Below, piece after piece: positions 1 to 5,518 of a stretch of 9,440 bases of DNA. Made by a program: the position numbers and the translations under genes. This DNA comes from Verrucomicrobiota bacterium (GTDB lineage Bacteria > Verrucomicrobiota > Verrucomicrobiae > Chthoniobacterales > UBA10450). Location of the stretch: the NCBI GenBank assembly GCA_005887855.1, contig VBQB01000067.1, positions 1 to 9,440 on the forward strand, in the 5' to 3' direction. The stretch's first letter is position 1, and each line of letters starts with the position of its first letter. The notes under the pieces were generated by a model that made no database searches, had not been told where the DNA came from, and worked only from the letters and a program-made list of their open reading frames with translations.

Positions 1-1
1 A

Positions 2-325
2 GGCTACAAGGCGGAACGAGGCACACCTTATCACGGTTACTACTTCAAGGTGCTAAAGGGGCAAGGACCGGCGGCGCCTATGGGAGAGATGGATTTTATG
101 GTTGGCGGTGCCATGATCGGTGGTTTCGCCCTGGCTGCAGCGCCCGCTGAGTATCGAGTGACCGGAGTGCAGACTTTTATCGTCGGTCCCGACGGGGTCG
201 TCTACGAAAAGAATCTGGGGCCCGATACGCTGAAGACGTTTCAGAGCATGGATCGGTACAACCCGGACAAGACCTGGAAAGTAACTGAAGATGATGTGGA
301 AGACGACTCACAGGAAGGTCAGTAA
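2..325 (+). CDS. DUF2950 family protein, C-terminal part (5' end outside window)
   Basis: The frame is open from the window edge (first full codon at 2) to TAA at 323-325 and gives 107 residues. They carry the typical DUF2950 C-terminal signatures: PYHGYYFKVLKGQGP near residues 9-23, then MIGGFALAAAPAEY, then a TF(I/V)VGPDGVVYEKNLGPDT stretch, ending in a tail of the type 'MxRYNPDKTWKV'. DUF2950 proteins are usually secreted proteins of roughly 300 residues and unknown function, often next to DUF3300 genes in soil bacteria. The signal peptide and N-terminal two thirds lie outside the window. The last residues (EDDVEDDSQEGQ) form an acidic tail. No function can be given beyond the family name. 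An attC-like candidate begins 20 bases after the stop. Confidence 0.85.
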   Translation, partial: GYKAERGTPYHGYYFKVLKGQGPAAPMGEMDFMVGGAMIGGFALAAAPAEYRVTGVQTFIVGPDGVVYEKNLGPDTLKTFQSMDRYNPDKTWKVTEDDVEDDSQEGQ

Positions 326-622
326 CTCGAATCAGAAGAGCAACAGCCTAACAACTGACCAGTGGACTTAGCCGCGCTGAACTGAGTCTTTGTTCTTGCA
401 ATTGATGTTGGGTCCCAACCGTCGTCCGAGTTTCGGTTAATTGCGGTGGTTGGTTGCGTCCTTTCTGGCTGACGCATCCCATGGTCACGCTTTGTTTCGC
501 CGACGCGCTTCCGCTCTGCGTTTCTTCGGGCTCGATCAGAATGACGCAGGCGCGCTGGCCTCAGCCTTCACCGAGATTCAGAAAGCTGCTCGACGACTCA
601 AGTGGTCCCGCGCGTCTCTGAA
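326..622. other. Intergenic stretch between the DUF2950 gene and the ICMT-like gene
   Basis: I see no convincing gene here. A frame open from 441 into the next gene gives an 85-residue peptide with no recognisable motif that overlaps the methyltransferase; I judge it spurious. The stretch holds a possible attC-like element (346-413) and a perfect 13-base palindrome, GTTGGGTCCCAAC (407-419), which could be an operator half-site or simply the 3' core of that element. No clear -35/-10 pair or Shine-Dalgarno sequence is visible ahead of the next gene. Confidence 0.4.
346..413 (+). other. Weak attC-like candidate downstream of the DUF2950 gene
   Basis: GCCTAAC (346-352) fits the attC R'' core RYYYAAC, and GTTGGGT (407-413) fits the R' core GTTRRRY. 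The distance (68 bases end to end) is in the attC size range, and the element follows the stop of the preceding gene by 20 bases, as in integron cassettes. After the R'' core, AGTGGAC resembles the L'' segment of many attC sites. The internal L''/L' complementarity is poor, and GCCTAAC also occurs by chance inside coding sequence elsewhere in this window, so support is weak. Confidence 0.2.
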
Positions 623-1228
623 ATGTTTGGACGACGGTTTGCCGATCTTCTCCTGTTCTGCGTCACGTCAACAGAATTGGTCATCCTCTTTTTACTGACA
701 CCCACCTTCACGATCACAGACTGGATTTACGTCCTGCAGCATTTGATCGTTCTAGGGATCGCGCTCACGCGGCGCCGACCGAAGGTGTGGGATTATACCA
801 TAGTTTCCAGCATAGCGGTCGGGATCGCTTATGCTTATCCCTATGCCCAAGTCATCTATCTACGCTGGTCGCCCGGGCATGGGGCGTGGCCCGCAGCGGG
901 GCTGGTCCTGGTAACGCTCGCGGCTGGTCTTAGTCTTGTTACGCTTCTTACTTTAGGGAGATTGTTTGGGGTCCGTCCGGCTTTGAGAGGTCTGGCGACC
1001 AGTGGACCTTACAGATTCGTCCGCCACCCGATGTATCTCTCGTACGTGCTTGCAGACATCGGGTACAACCTACAGGAATGGAATTCTGTCACGCTCCTCC
1101 TGGTGTTAGTCGGTTGGGCGTCTCTGGTCTACCGCATCCACGCCGAGGAGCGATTACTCTCTCAACATGCCGAGTGGCCAGCCTATGCCGCGTTGGTCCG
1201 TTACCGCCTTTTGCCCGGTCTTTGGTGA
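623..1228 (+). CDS. Isoprenylcysteine carboxyl methyltransferase (ICMT)-like integral membrane protein
   Basis: A 201-residue integral membrane protein of the ICMT/PEMT-like methyltransferase superfamily. About five hydrophobic segments are visible (near residues 8-28, 37-50, 57-80, 92-115 and 155-171). The diagnostic C-terminal half is present: LGRLFGVRPALRGL, then GPYRFVRHPMYLSYVL at 128-143 (the SAM-binding G-P-Y-R-x-V-R-H-P-x-Y motif), then AEERLL at 174-179 and W..Y..LVRYRLLPGLW at the end. Family members use S-adenosylmethionine to methylate carboxylates or lipid head groups in the membrane. The substrate in bacteria is mostly unknown, since bacteria do not usually prenylate CAAX proteins. 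I chose ATG 623 because the protein aligns from there with what I remember of the family; a GTG at 602 would add seven unmatched residues. There is no clear Shine-Dalgarno. The gene appears intact. Confidence 0.85.
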   Translation: MFGRRFADLLLFCVTSTELVILFLLTPTFTITDWIYVLQHLIVLGIALTRRRPKVWDYTIVSSIAVGIAYAYPYAQVIYLRWSPGHGAWPAAGLVLVTLAAGLSLVTLLTLGRLFGVRPALRGLATSGPYRFVRHPMYLSYVLADIGYNLQEWNSVTLLLVLVGWASLVYRIHAEERLLSQHAEWPAYAALVRYRLLPGLW

Positions 1229-1459
1229 AAACGTCGCTGGCATGCCTGCTGGTCTAGCGTATAGGACCATCTTCCTGCTAACGATCGCCACGGAAGACCG
1301 ACTCGGTGCGGAAACTTTGGGGGACTAGGCCGGTCGTTCGGAACATCCCGTTCAAAACAAGGAACGAGCCACTACGTTTTTTTGCTAACGCAAAGGAAAA
1401 GAGTTCTGCGGATGTCAATCCAAGGAATCTGAGCCGGGCTATTGTTTCCGTAGGTAACG
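1229..1459. other. Intergenic stretch upstream of the HExxH gene
   Basis: There is no supported gene. Long open frames cross it on both strands (+ from 1306, - from 1727 down to 1278), but neither has a recognisable motif and both run into the HExxH coding region. A small inverted repeat TTTGC-TAAC-GCAAA (1381-1394) is preceded by a T run on the + strand, which is the wrong arrangement for a + strand terminator. AGG at 1452-1454 lies seven bases ahead of ATG 1460 and could serve the next gene as a weak ribosome binding site. Confidence 0.35.
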
Positions 1460-1526
1460 ATGACTTTGCGCTGGCATCGCGCGCTATGTCTGGGCCGCGC
1501 CCTGCACTGCGATTGGTCTGTGTTTC

Positions 1527-1871
1527 GTGGCGCCAGCATTTCTGTTCGGTGCCACCGCCCGGGTGGTTGACGGTGCTATTGAAGTCGCACTTTCCGCGTT
1601 CAAATCGTCCAACTTTCCCCTTGGAGCGCTGCCCTTCAACGCGATCACGTTCGGTCACGTCGTAATCGCAACCAGTCAAACAGAACTCGACCGTCTGCGA
1701 GGACATGAGCAGGCCCACGTCAGGCAATACGAAAGATGGGGAGTATTCTTCTTCGCGGCATATCCCGCTGCGAGCCTTTGGCAGTTGCTGAGGTGTCGCC
1801 GTCCGTACATAGACAACTGGTTCGAAGTGCAGGCGCGTGAAGGGAGATCCAATGAACCACGAGAAGCCTAA
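1527..1871 (+). CDS. Small HExxH-motif protein (putative metalloprotease-like), probably frame-broken at its 5' end
   Basis: The 114-residue frame carries a zinc-binding type motif HEQAH at residues 60-64 within GHEQAHVRQYERWG, followed 35 residues later by DNWFEVQARE (96-105). The glutamate there (E100) sits where gluzincin-like proteins place a third metal ligand. A hydrophobic stretch (72-88) lies between them. This matches a widespread group of short uncharacterised bacterial proteins with H-E-x-x-H-V-R-Q-Y-E-R-W-G; activity has not been shown to my knowledge. Homology-like sequence (RYVWAAPCTAIGLCF) continues upstream of GTG 1527 in the same frame to about 1482, but that frame has a TGA at 1461-1463 and no usual start codon there. 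A better start, ATG 1460 with AGG upstream, is in another frame and reads MTLRWHRA before losing similarity. A one-base shift in the GCGCGC run near 1478-1484 would join the two. The stop overlaps an attC-like element. Confidence 0.6.
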   Translation: MAPAFLFGATARVVDGAIEVALSAFKSSNFPLGALPFNAITFGHVVIATSQTELDRLRGHEQAHVRQYERWGVFFFAAYPAASLWQLLRCRRPYIDNWFEVQAREGRSNEPREA

Positions 1872-1927
1872 CCCTTCAGTCGAGCGGACATCCGAAACGC
1901 ATCCGAGACGCTCACGTTACGTTAAAC
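1866..1927 (+). other. attC-like recombination site (integron cassette type), candidate
   Basis: A 62-base element begins inside the stop region of the HExxH gene. It has GCCTAAC (1866-1872, R'' core RYYYAAC) at one end and GTTAAAC (1921-1927, R' core GTTRRRY) at the other. Just inside are TCGAGCGGAC (1880-1889), close to the TCAAGC(C/G)GAC L'' segment of many attC sites, and CGCTCA (1909-1914), which resembles L'; GAGCG (1882-1886) pairs with CGCTC (1909-1913). The central loop contains ATCCGA twice (1890-1895 and 1901-1906). Translated, the left half reads KPNPSVERT, a phrase I remember from the ends of many spurious short proteins that run into such repeats. Position directly after a gene stop is typical of a cassette. 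No integrase gene is in the window, so this is a structural resemblance only. Confidence 0.42.
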
Positions 1928-1988
1928 AGCATCCGCAGGTGGCGCTCCCAATCCGAATTTCGTATCAGCGATCCCGCCACTGTTCAAC

Positions 1989-3083
1989 GTGAAGTTAAAA
2001 CCATCACTCACTTGGCTCGTTTTGTTTGTGCCGATCGCGATTGTATTGCGATTCCTGCCGGGTGCGGAGAATCCCACGGCGCTTTTCATTTGCTCGGCCA
2101 TCGGCATTATCCCGCTGGCGGGATGGATGGGGCGCGCGACGGAGGCGTTGGCCGCGCGAATGGGCGAAGGAGCCGGCGGATTATTGAATGCCACGTTCGG
2201 GAACGCGGCGGAACTGATCATTGCCGTGATTGCGCTCTCGAAAGGTCTAAGCAGCGTGGTCAAAGCGTCGATTGCCGGCTCGATTATCGGCAACATCCTA
2301 CTCGTGTTCGGGCTGTCGATCTTGTGCGGCGGGACTAAGTACAGCGAACAGCGGTTTAATCGGACTGGCGCGCGCACGTCGGCAATCTCCCTATCCCTGG
2401 CGGCGATCGCGTTGATCATTCCGACGGTGTTTCATATGGCCGCAGACCTCAGCCCAAGTGGCTGGAATCCAATAATGGAGCAGCGGCTTTCCCTGGCGAT
2501 CGCCCTGGTGCTTTTTCTCACCTACTTCTGCGTGCTCAGTTTCTCGCTCAAGACGCACCGACATTTCTTTCAAGGCACCGAAGGCGAACCGGAGGAAAAA
2601 AGCGAGTATTGGTCCCGCGGCAAAGCGATCATAGTCCTGCTCACGGCCACTGGATTCGTGGCGCTGCTTGCCGAATTTTTGGTCGGCACAATCGAGAGCG
2701 TGCGCGCGACGTTCGGCCTCACCGAGACTTTCGTCGGCATTATCGTCGTCGCGATTATCGGCAACGCGGCCGAGCACTCGAGCGCCATTCTCATGGCGTT
2801 GAAAAACAAAATGGATCTGACCGTTGGGATCGCGATTGGATCGAGCTTGCAGATCGCGCTCTTTGTCGCGCCGCTGCTGCTATTCGTCTCTTATTTCTTT
2901 GGTGAGCCGATGGACCTCGAATTTTCGCGGCCGGAAGTCTTCGCCGTGGTCGCTTCGGTTTACATCCTGTTTCAAATCAGCGGCGACGGCGAAACCAACT
3001 GGATCGAAGGCGTCCAGCTTCTCTCCGTTTACGTGATCCTCGGCATTTTGTTTTTTTATCTGCCGGAAGCTGTCGCCCACTAA
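1989..3083 (+). CDS. cax: Calcium/proton exchanger (CAX family, CaCA superfamily)
   Basis: A 364-residue inner-membrane antiporter that exports Ca2+ (or similar divalent cations) in exchange for protons. Both inverted alpha repeats of the family are visible. The first is [20 protein letters not shown] at 63-82 with the G-N-A-x-E core. The second is the [12 protein letters not shown] region at 256-267, followed by [16 protein letters not shown] at 280-295. About eleven hydrophobic segments are split by an acidic cytoplasmic-loop stretch (EGEPEEKSE, 198-206) where CAX proteins carry their acidic motif. Length is normal for bacterial members. The start is GTG 1989, giving [15 protein letters not shown], which resembles the usual family N-terminus; the frame is open further up but has no other start and the extra residues look non-coding. 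No Shine-Dalgarno is evident. The gene looks intact and is separated from both neighbours by non-coding DNA. Confidence 0.92.
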   Translation: MKLKPSLTWLVLFVPIAIVLRFLPGAENPTALFICSAIGIIPLAGWMGRATEALAARMGEGAGGLLNATFGNAAELIIAVIALSKGLSSVVKASIAGSIIGNILLVFGLSILCGGTKYSEQRFNRTGARTSAISLSLAAIALIIPTVFHMAADLSPSGWNPIMEQRLSLAIALVLFLTYFCVLSFSLKTHRHFFQGTEGEPEEKSEYWSRGKAIIVLLTATGFVALLAEFLVGTIESVRATFGLTETFVGIIVVAIIGNAAEHSSAILMALKNKMDLTVGIAIGSSLQIALFVAPLLLFVSYFFGEPMDLEFSRPEVFAVVASVYILFQISGDGETNWIEGVQLLSVYVILGILFFYLPEAVAH

Positions 3084-3436
3084 TGGCTTAACCCAAAGGA
3101 ATGCTTGTGCTCTCAGTGGGATGCGCCGGGGGGTGCGACCTAGCGGACGGTGGTGAGTCGAATCAACGGGTGAATTTCATTTTCTGCATTTCCTGCCAAT
3201 ATTTAGGCCGATTAACTCCGTAACCTGTCTGCCAATACTTCTGCCTTCTCAATCTTCGGCGTGGCGCTGTTCCCCTTTGCCGTTATCCGAATACTCCTCA
3301 TGCCCGCGGTCTGAAAACCTCTCCTTCCGCAAACTCCAAAACCGAATTCATCAACCGACGCGCAGAACCCAATGTGTGAGTTTACCCATAGTTTAACGGC
3401 AGCGAATTTGGTTAAAACTTGCCGAATGGCGCGTCT
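3084..3436. other. 353-base gap between cax and sthA, no supported gene
   Basis: I see no convincing gene, RNA or terminator. A 40-codon frame from ATG 3101 to TAA 3221 has AAAGG almost touching its start and contains four cysteines, but nothing recognisable. On the minus strand a long frame enters from inside sthA; it is a shadow. TGCCAATA(T/C)TT occurs twice, at 3194-3204 and 3230-3240, 36 bases apart, and could be a repeated protein-binding site or chance. GCTTAAC at 3086-3092 fits the RYYYAAC core, but no matching GTTRRRY partner follows. The promoter of sthA should lie here, but no confident -35/-10 pair stands out. Confidence 0.4.
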
Positions 3437-4699
3437 ATGACTAAGGACTTCGACCTGGTAGTGATCGGCGGCGGACCGGCTGGCATCTCCGGAGCTAACA
3501 CGGCCGCAATTTTCGGGAAGCGGGTCGCGCTTGTAGAAAAACTTGGCAAGGTTGGCGGCGCGGGTATCAACACCGGTACGATTCCGAGCAAAACGCTGCG
3601 CGAAACGGCGCTCGCGCTTTCGGGTTGGCGTTCGCGCAAACTCTTCGGCGTTGATCTCTCTCTCCGGCGCGAGGCGACGGTTGAAGACTTCATGCGTCAC
3701 AAGGAACACGTCGTCGCGCACGACCGGAAACGCAGGGAGGAGCAACTGCGCACTTACAAGATCGAGACGTTTCACGGCGTGGCCAGCTTTATCGGTCCCA
3801 ACACCGTGCGCGTCGCTCCTGATACTTTGCTGCGCGGCGAGAAAATTCTTATCGCCACCGGGTCATCGCCGGTGCGTCCCCCGGAGTTCCCATTCGAGCA
3901 TCCGCGCGTGCATGACTCGGACGAAATTCTTGAGATCGGCACGCTTCCGAAAACACTCGCTGTCGTCGGCGCGGGGGTAATCGGCGCTGAATATGCCTGC
4001 ACGTTTGCCGCGCTTGGCGTCGAGGTGCATCTCATTGACGGGCGTGACTCGCTGCTCTCATTCCTCGATCGCGAAATCTCGCAGTCGATCGAACAAGCAA
4101 TGACTGCGAACGGAGTGCATTTTATCTGGAAAGAAAAAGTGGTGCGGTGCGATGCGCCGGCGAAGGGGAAAATAACGCTCACGCTCACTTCCGGCGCGAC
4201 CATCGCAGTGGACGACGTGCTCGTTGCTGCCGGACGCCAGAGCAATACGGCGGATCTGAATCTCACCGCGGCAGGTCTCACGCCGGGTAAACGCGGTTTG
4301 GTCAAAGTGAATGCGCATTGTCGCACGGAGGTTCCGCATATTTTCGCGGCGGGTGATGTTGTTGGTGCACCGGCGCTCGCCGCGACGAGCATGGAACAGG
4401 CGCGCCTCGCGATATGCGTCGCGTTCGAGTTTGACTACAAAGACGTGGTCGCACCGATTCTGCCGACCGGCATTTACACGATTCCGGAGGCGAGCATGGC
4501 TGGTGAAACCGAAGAGTCGTTGAAGACGAACGGCATCGGCTACGTCGTCGGTCGGGCGCGTTATGCCGATAATGCGCGCGGCCAGATCATTGGCGATGAA
4601 AGCGGTCTATTGAAACTGATCTTTCGGCAGGACGACATGCGATTGCTCGGCGTCCACGTCGTTGGCGATATAAGTACGCGACTTATGCGGCGATGCTGA
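3437..4699 (+). CDS. sthA: Soluble pyridine nucleotide transhydrogenase (Si-specific, SthA-like), C-terminally truncated by internal deletion
   Basis: A cytosolic FAD flavoprotein that passes hydride between NADH/NAD+ and NADPH/NADP+. The frame from ATG 3437 (420 residues) shows the FAD-binding VVIGGGPAG (8-16), GGAGINTGTIPSKTLRE (40-56), the second nucleotide-binding motif VVGAGVIGAEYA (176-187) and FAAGDVVGAPALA (303-315). The region around GTIPSK lacks the CxxxxC redox pair of lipoamide dehydrogenase, which points to SthA rather than Lpd. The first part of the C-terminal interface domain is present up to LLGVHVVGD (403-411). The frame then reads ISTRLMRRC and stops, with no NYPT-like segment or final helices. 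The true C-terminal tail reappears immediately in another frame (4669-4758). About 35-40 residues therefore appear to be missing in an out-of-frame deletion near 4668. As written the protein should not dimerise or work. A TTG at 3419 is an alternative start. Confidence 0.85.
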   Translation: MTKDFDLVVIGGGPAGISGANTAAIFGKRVALVEKLGKVGGAGINTGTIPSKTLRETALALSGWRSRKLFGVDLSLRREATVEDFMRHKEHVVAHDRKRREEQLRTYKIETFHGVASFIGPNTVRVAPDTLLRGEKILIATGSSPVRPPEFPFEHPRVHDSDEILEIGTLPKTLAVVGAGVIGAEYACTFAALGVEVHLIDGRDSLLSFLDREISQSIEQAMTANGVHFIWKEKVVRCDAPAKGKITLTLTSGATIAVDDVLVAAGRQSNTADLNLTAAGLTPGKRGLVKVNAHCRTEVPHIFAAGDVVGAPALAATSMEQARLAICVAFEFDYKDVVAPILPTGIYTIPEASMAGETEESLKTNGIGYVVGRARYADNARGQIIGDESGLLKLIFRQDDMRLLGVHVVGDISTRLMRRC

Positions 4700-4758
4700 A
4701 ACGCGACGGGCTGGTCGTGGACGACAGCGGACAGTGGCCAACGCGGACTCTTTCGTGA
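4669..4758 (+). pseudogene. sthA: Out-of-frame C-terminal remnant of sthA
   Basis: Read from 4669 the sequence gives YKYATYAAMLKRDG and continues to TGA at 4756-4758. This resembles the last helix of SthA-type enzymes, where a Y-K/R-x-A-T-Y/A segment follows the NYPT motif. It directly abuts the point where the upstream frame loses similarity (after VHVVGD, near 4668), so it is the displaced end of the same gene and not a separate one. It has no start codon of its own at the expected place. The tail after KRDG (LVVDDSGQWPTRTLS) is longer than in the E. coli enzyme. Confidence 0.7.
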
Positions 4759-4777
4759 TGAACGAACTTTCACAGCC

Positions 4778-4804
4778 AACCGCGAGCCGACTTCGGCAGC
4801 GGTT
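4778..4804 (+). other. Strong hairpin between sthA and the ROK kinase gene
   Basis: AACCGC (4778-4783) pairs with GCGGTT (4799-4804), and inside it GCCGA (4786-4790) pairs with TCGGC (4793-4797) around a two-base CT turn. Only a small internal loop (GA against A) interrupts the 11 base pairs. It lies in the 76-base gap after the sthA remnant and 30 bases before the kinase start. No T run follows, so it is not a classic intrinsic terminator. It could be a weak terminator, an mRNA-stabilising element or an operator. Confidence 0.45.
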
Positions 4805-4834
4805 ATCCTCACCGATCGGCTTGGAACCTCGATT

Positions 4835-5518
4835 ATGAATGTGCTGGTGATTGATATCGGTGGGACCAACGTAAAGATCCTGGCCACCGGGCAGCAGGAA
4901 CCCATAAAATTCCCCTCCGGGCCCGCCATGACTGCCAAGGCGATGGTTGCGGGGGTCAAGAAGCGCACGCGGGATTGGAAATATGATGTGATATCCATGG
5001 GCTATCCGGGGCCGGTTCTTCGTGGCTGTCCAAAGGCAGAACCGCGAAACCTTGCTCCGGGTTGGGTTGGGTTCGATTTTGAAGCCGCTTTCGAGTGCCC
5101 GGTGAAAATTATAAACGATGCCGCTATGCAAGCGCTCGGAAGTTACAACGGAGGAACAATGCTGTTTCTTGGGCTAGGCACCGGTCTGGGTTCTGCCCTG
5201 ATCGTCGATGGCTCCGTCCATGCAATGGAATTGGCTCACCTTCCCTACAAAAGAGGAAGCTACGAGGACTACGTCGGCATTCGCGGACTGGAGAAACATG
5301 GCAAAAAGAAATGGAGGCGTCTGGTCGCCGATGTGGTCGAGATCTTGGTGGATGCGCTTCGTCCAGAAGAGGTGGTCCTAGGTGGGGGCAACGTGAAGAA
5401 GCTTAAGGAGCTGCCTTTACATTGCCGCGCAGGCGAAAACGCCGACGCATTCCGGGGAGGGTTTCGCCTTTGGGAAAAGCGCGTCGCCAGCGGACACCTG
5501 CCGATTCGGATCGCATGA
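4835..5518 (+). CDS. ROK family sugar kinase, polyphosphate-glucokinase type
   Basis: A 227-residue cytosolic kinase of the ROK family, expected to phosphorylate glucose with ATP or polyphosphate. The phosphate-binding loop DIGGTNVKI is at 7-15, the catalytic aspartate at D95 in IINDAAMQALG, the second phosphate motif FLGLGTGLGSALIVDG at 111-126 and the adenosine-side motif VVLGGGNVKKL at 180-190. The sugar-binding segment reads ELAHLPY (E132, H135), as in polyphosphate glucokinases, in place of the GEIGH of other ROK enzymes. The CxCGxxGC zinc motif of many ROK proteins is absent, as is usual for this shorter group. Length is near normal and the gene looks intact. The start ATG 4835 places DIGGT at the expected distance from the N-terminus. 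Its stop overlaps the next start as ATGA (5515-5518), so it is likely translated together with the glucosidase. The phosphoryl donor cannot be told from sequence alone. Confidence 0.88.
   Translation: MNVLVIDIGGTNVKILATGQQEPIKFPSGPAMTAKAMVAGVKKRTRDWKYDVISMGYPGPVLRGCPKAEPRNLAPGWVGFDFEAAFECPVKIINDAAMQALGSYNGGTMLFLGLGTGLGSALIVDGSVHAMELAHLPYKRGSYEDYVGIRGLEKHGKKKWRRLVADVVEILVDALRPEEVVLGGGNVKKLKELPLHCRAGENADAFRGGFRLWEKRVASGHLPIRIA

Noticed and set aside
441..698. An 85-codon frame ahead of and overlapping the ICMT-like gene.
   Set aside because: It has no motif and no ribosome binding site, and its end overlaps the well-supported methyltransferase in another frame.
1278..1727. A 149-codon minus-strand frame.
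   Set aside because: It runs antisense through the HExxH coding region and has no recognisable motif or start signal. It looks like a shadow frame.
1852..1992. A 46-codon frame (MNHEKPNPSVERT...) with a good AGGGAG ribosome binding site, ending in TGA that overlaps the cax GTG start as GTGA.
   Set aside because: It is a tempting leader peptide coupled to cax. However, it lies across the attC-like element, and the KPNPSVERT phrase is what that repeat gives in this frame. I prefer the repeat explanation and do not list it as a gene.
3084..3140. GCTTAAC (3086-3092) just after the cax stop as a third attC R'' core.
   Set aside because: No GTTRRRY core or L'-like box follows within attC range, so it is probably chance.
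3120..3142. GCGCC/GGTGC region after cax as a terminator.
   Set aside because: The stem is imperfect, the loop is G-rich and no T run follows.
3101..3223. A 40-codon frame with four cysteines after cax.
   Set aside because: The Shine-Dalgarno-like AAAGG is too close to ATG, there is no family resemblance, and its composition is unlike the neighbouring genes.
3212..3775. A 187-codon minus-strand frame reaching into sthA.
   Set aside because: Most of it is antisense to clearly coding sthA sequence, and the part in the intergenic gap has no motif I recognise.
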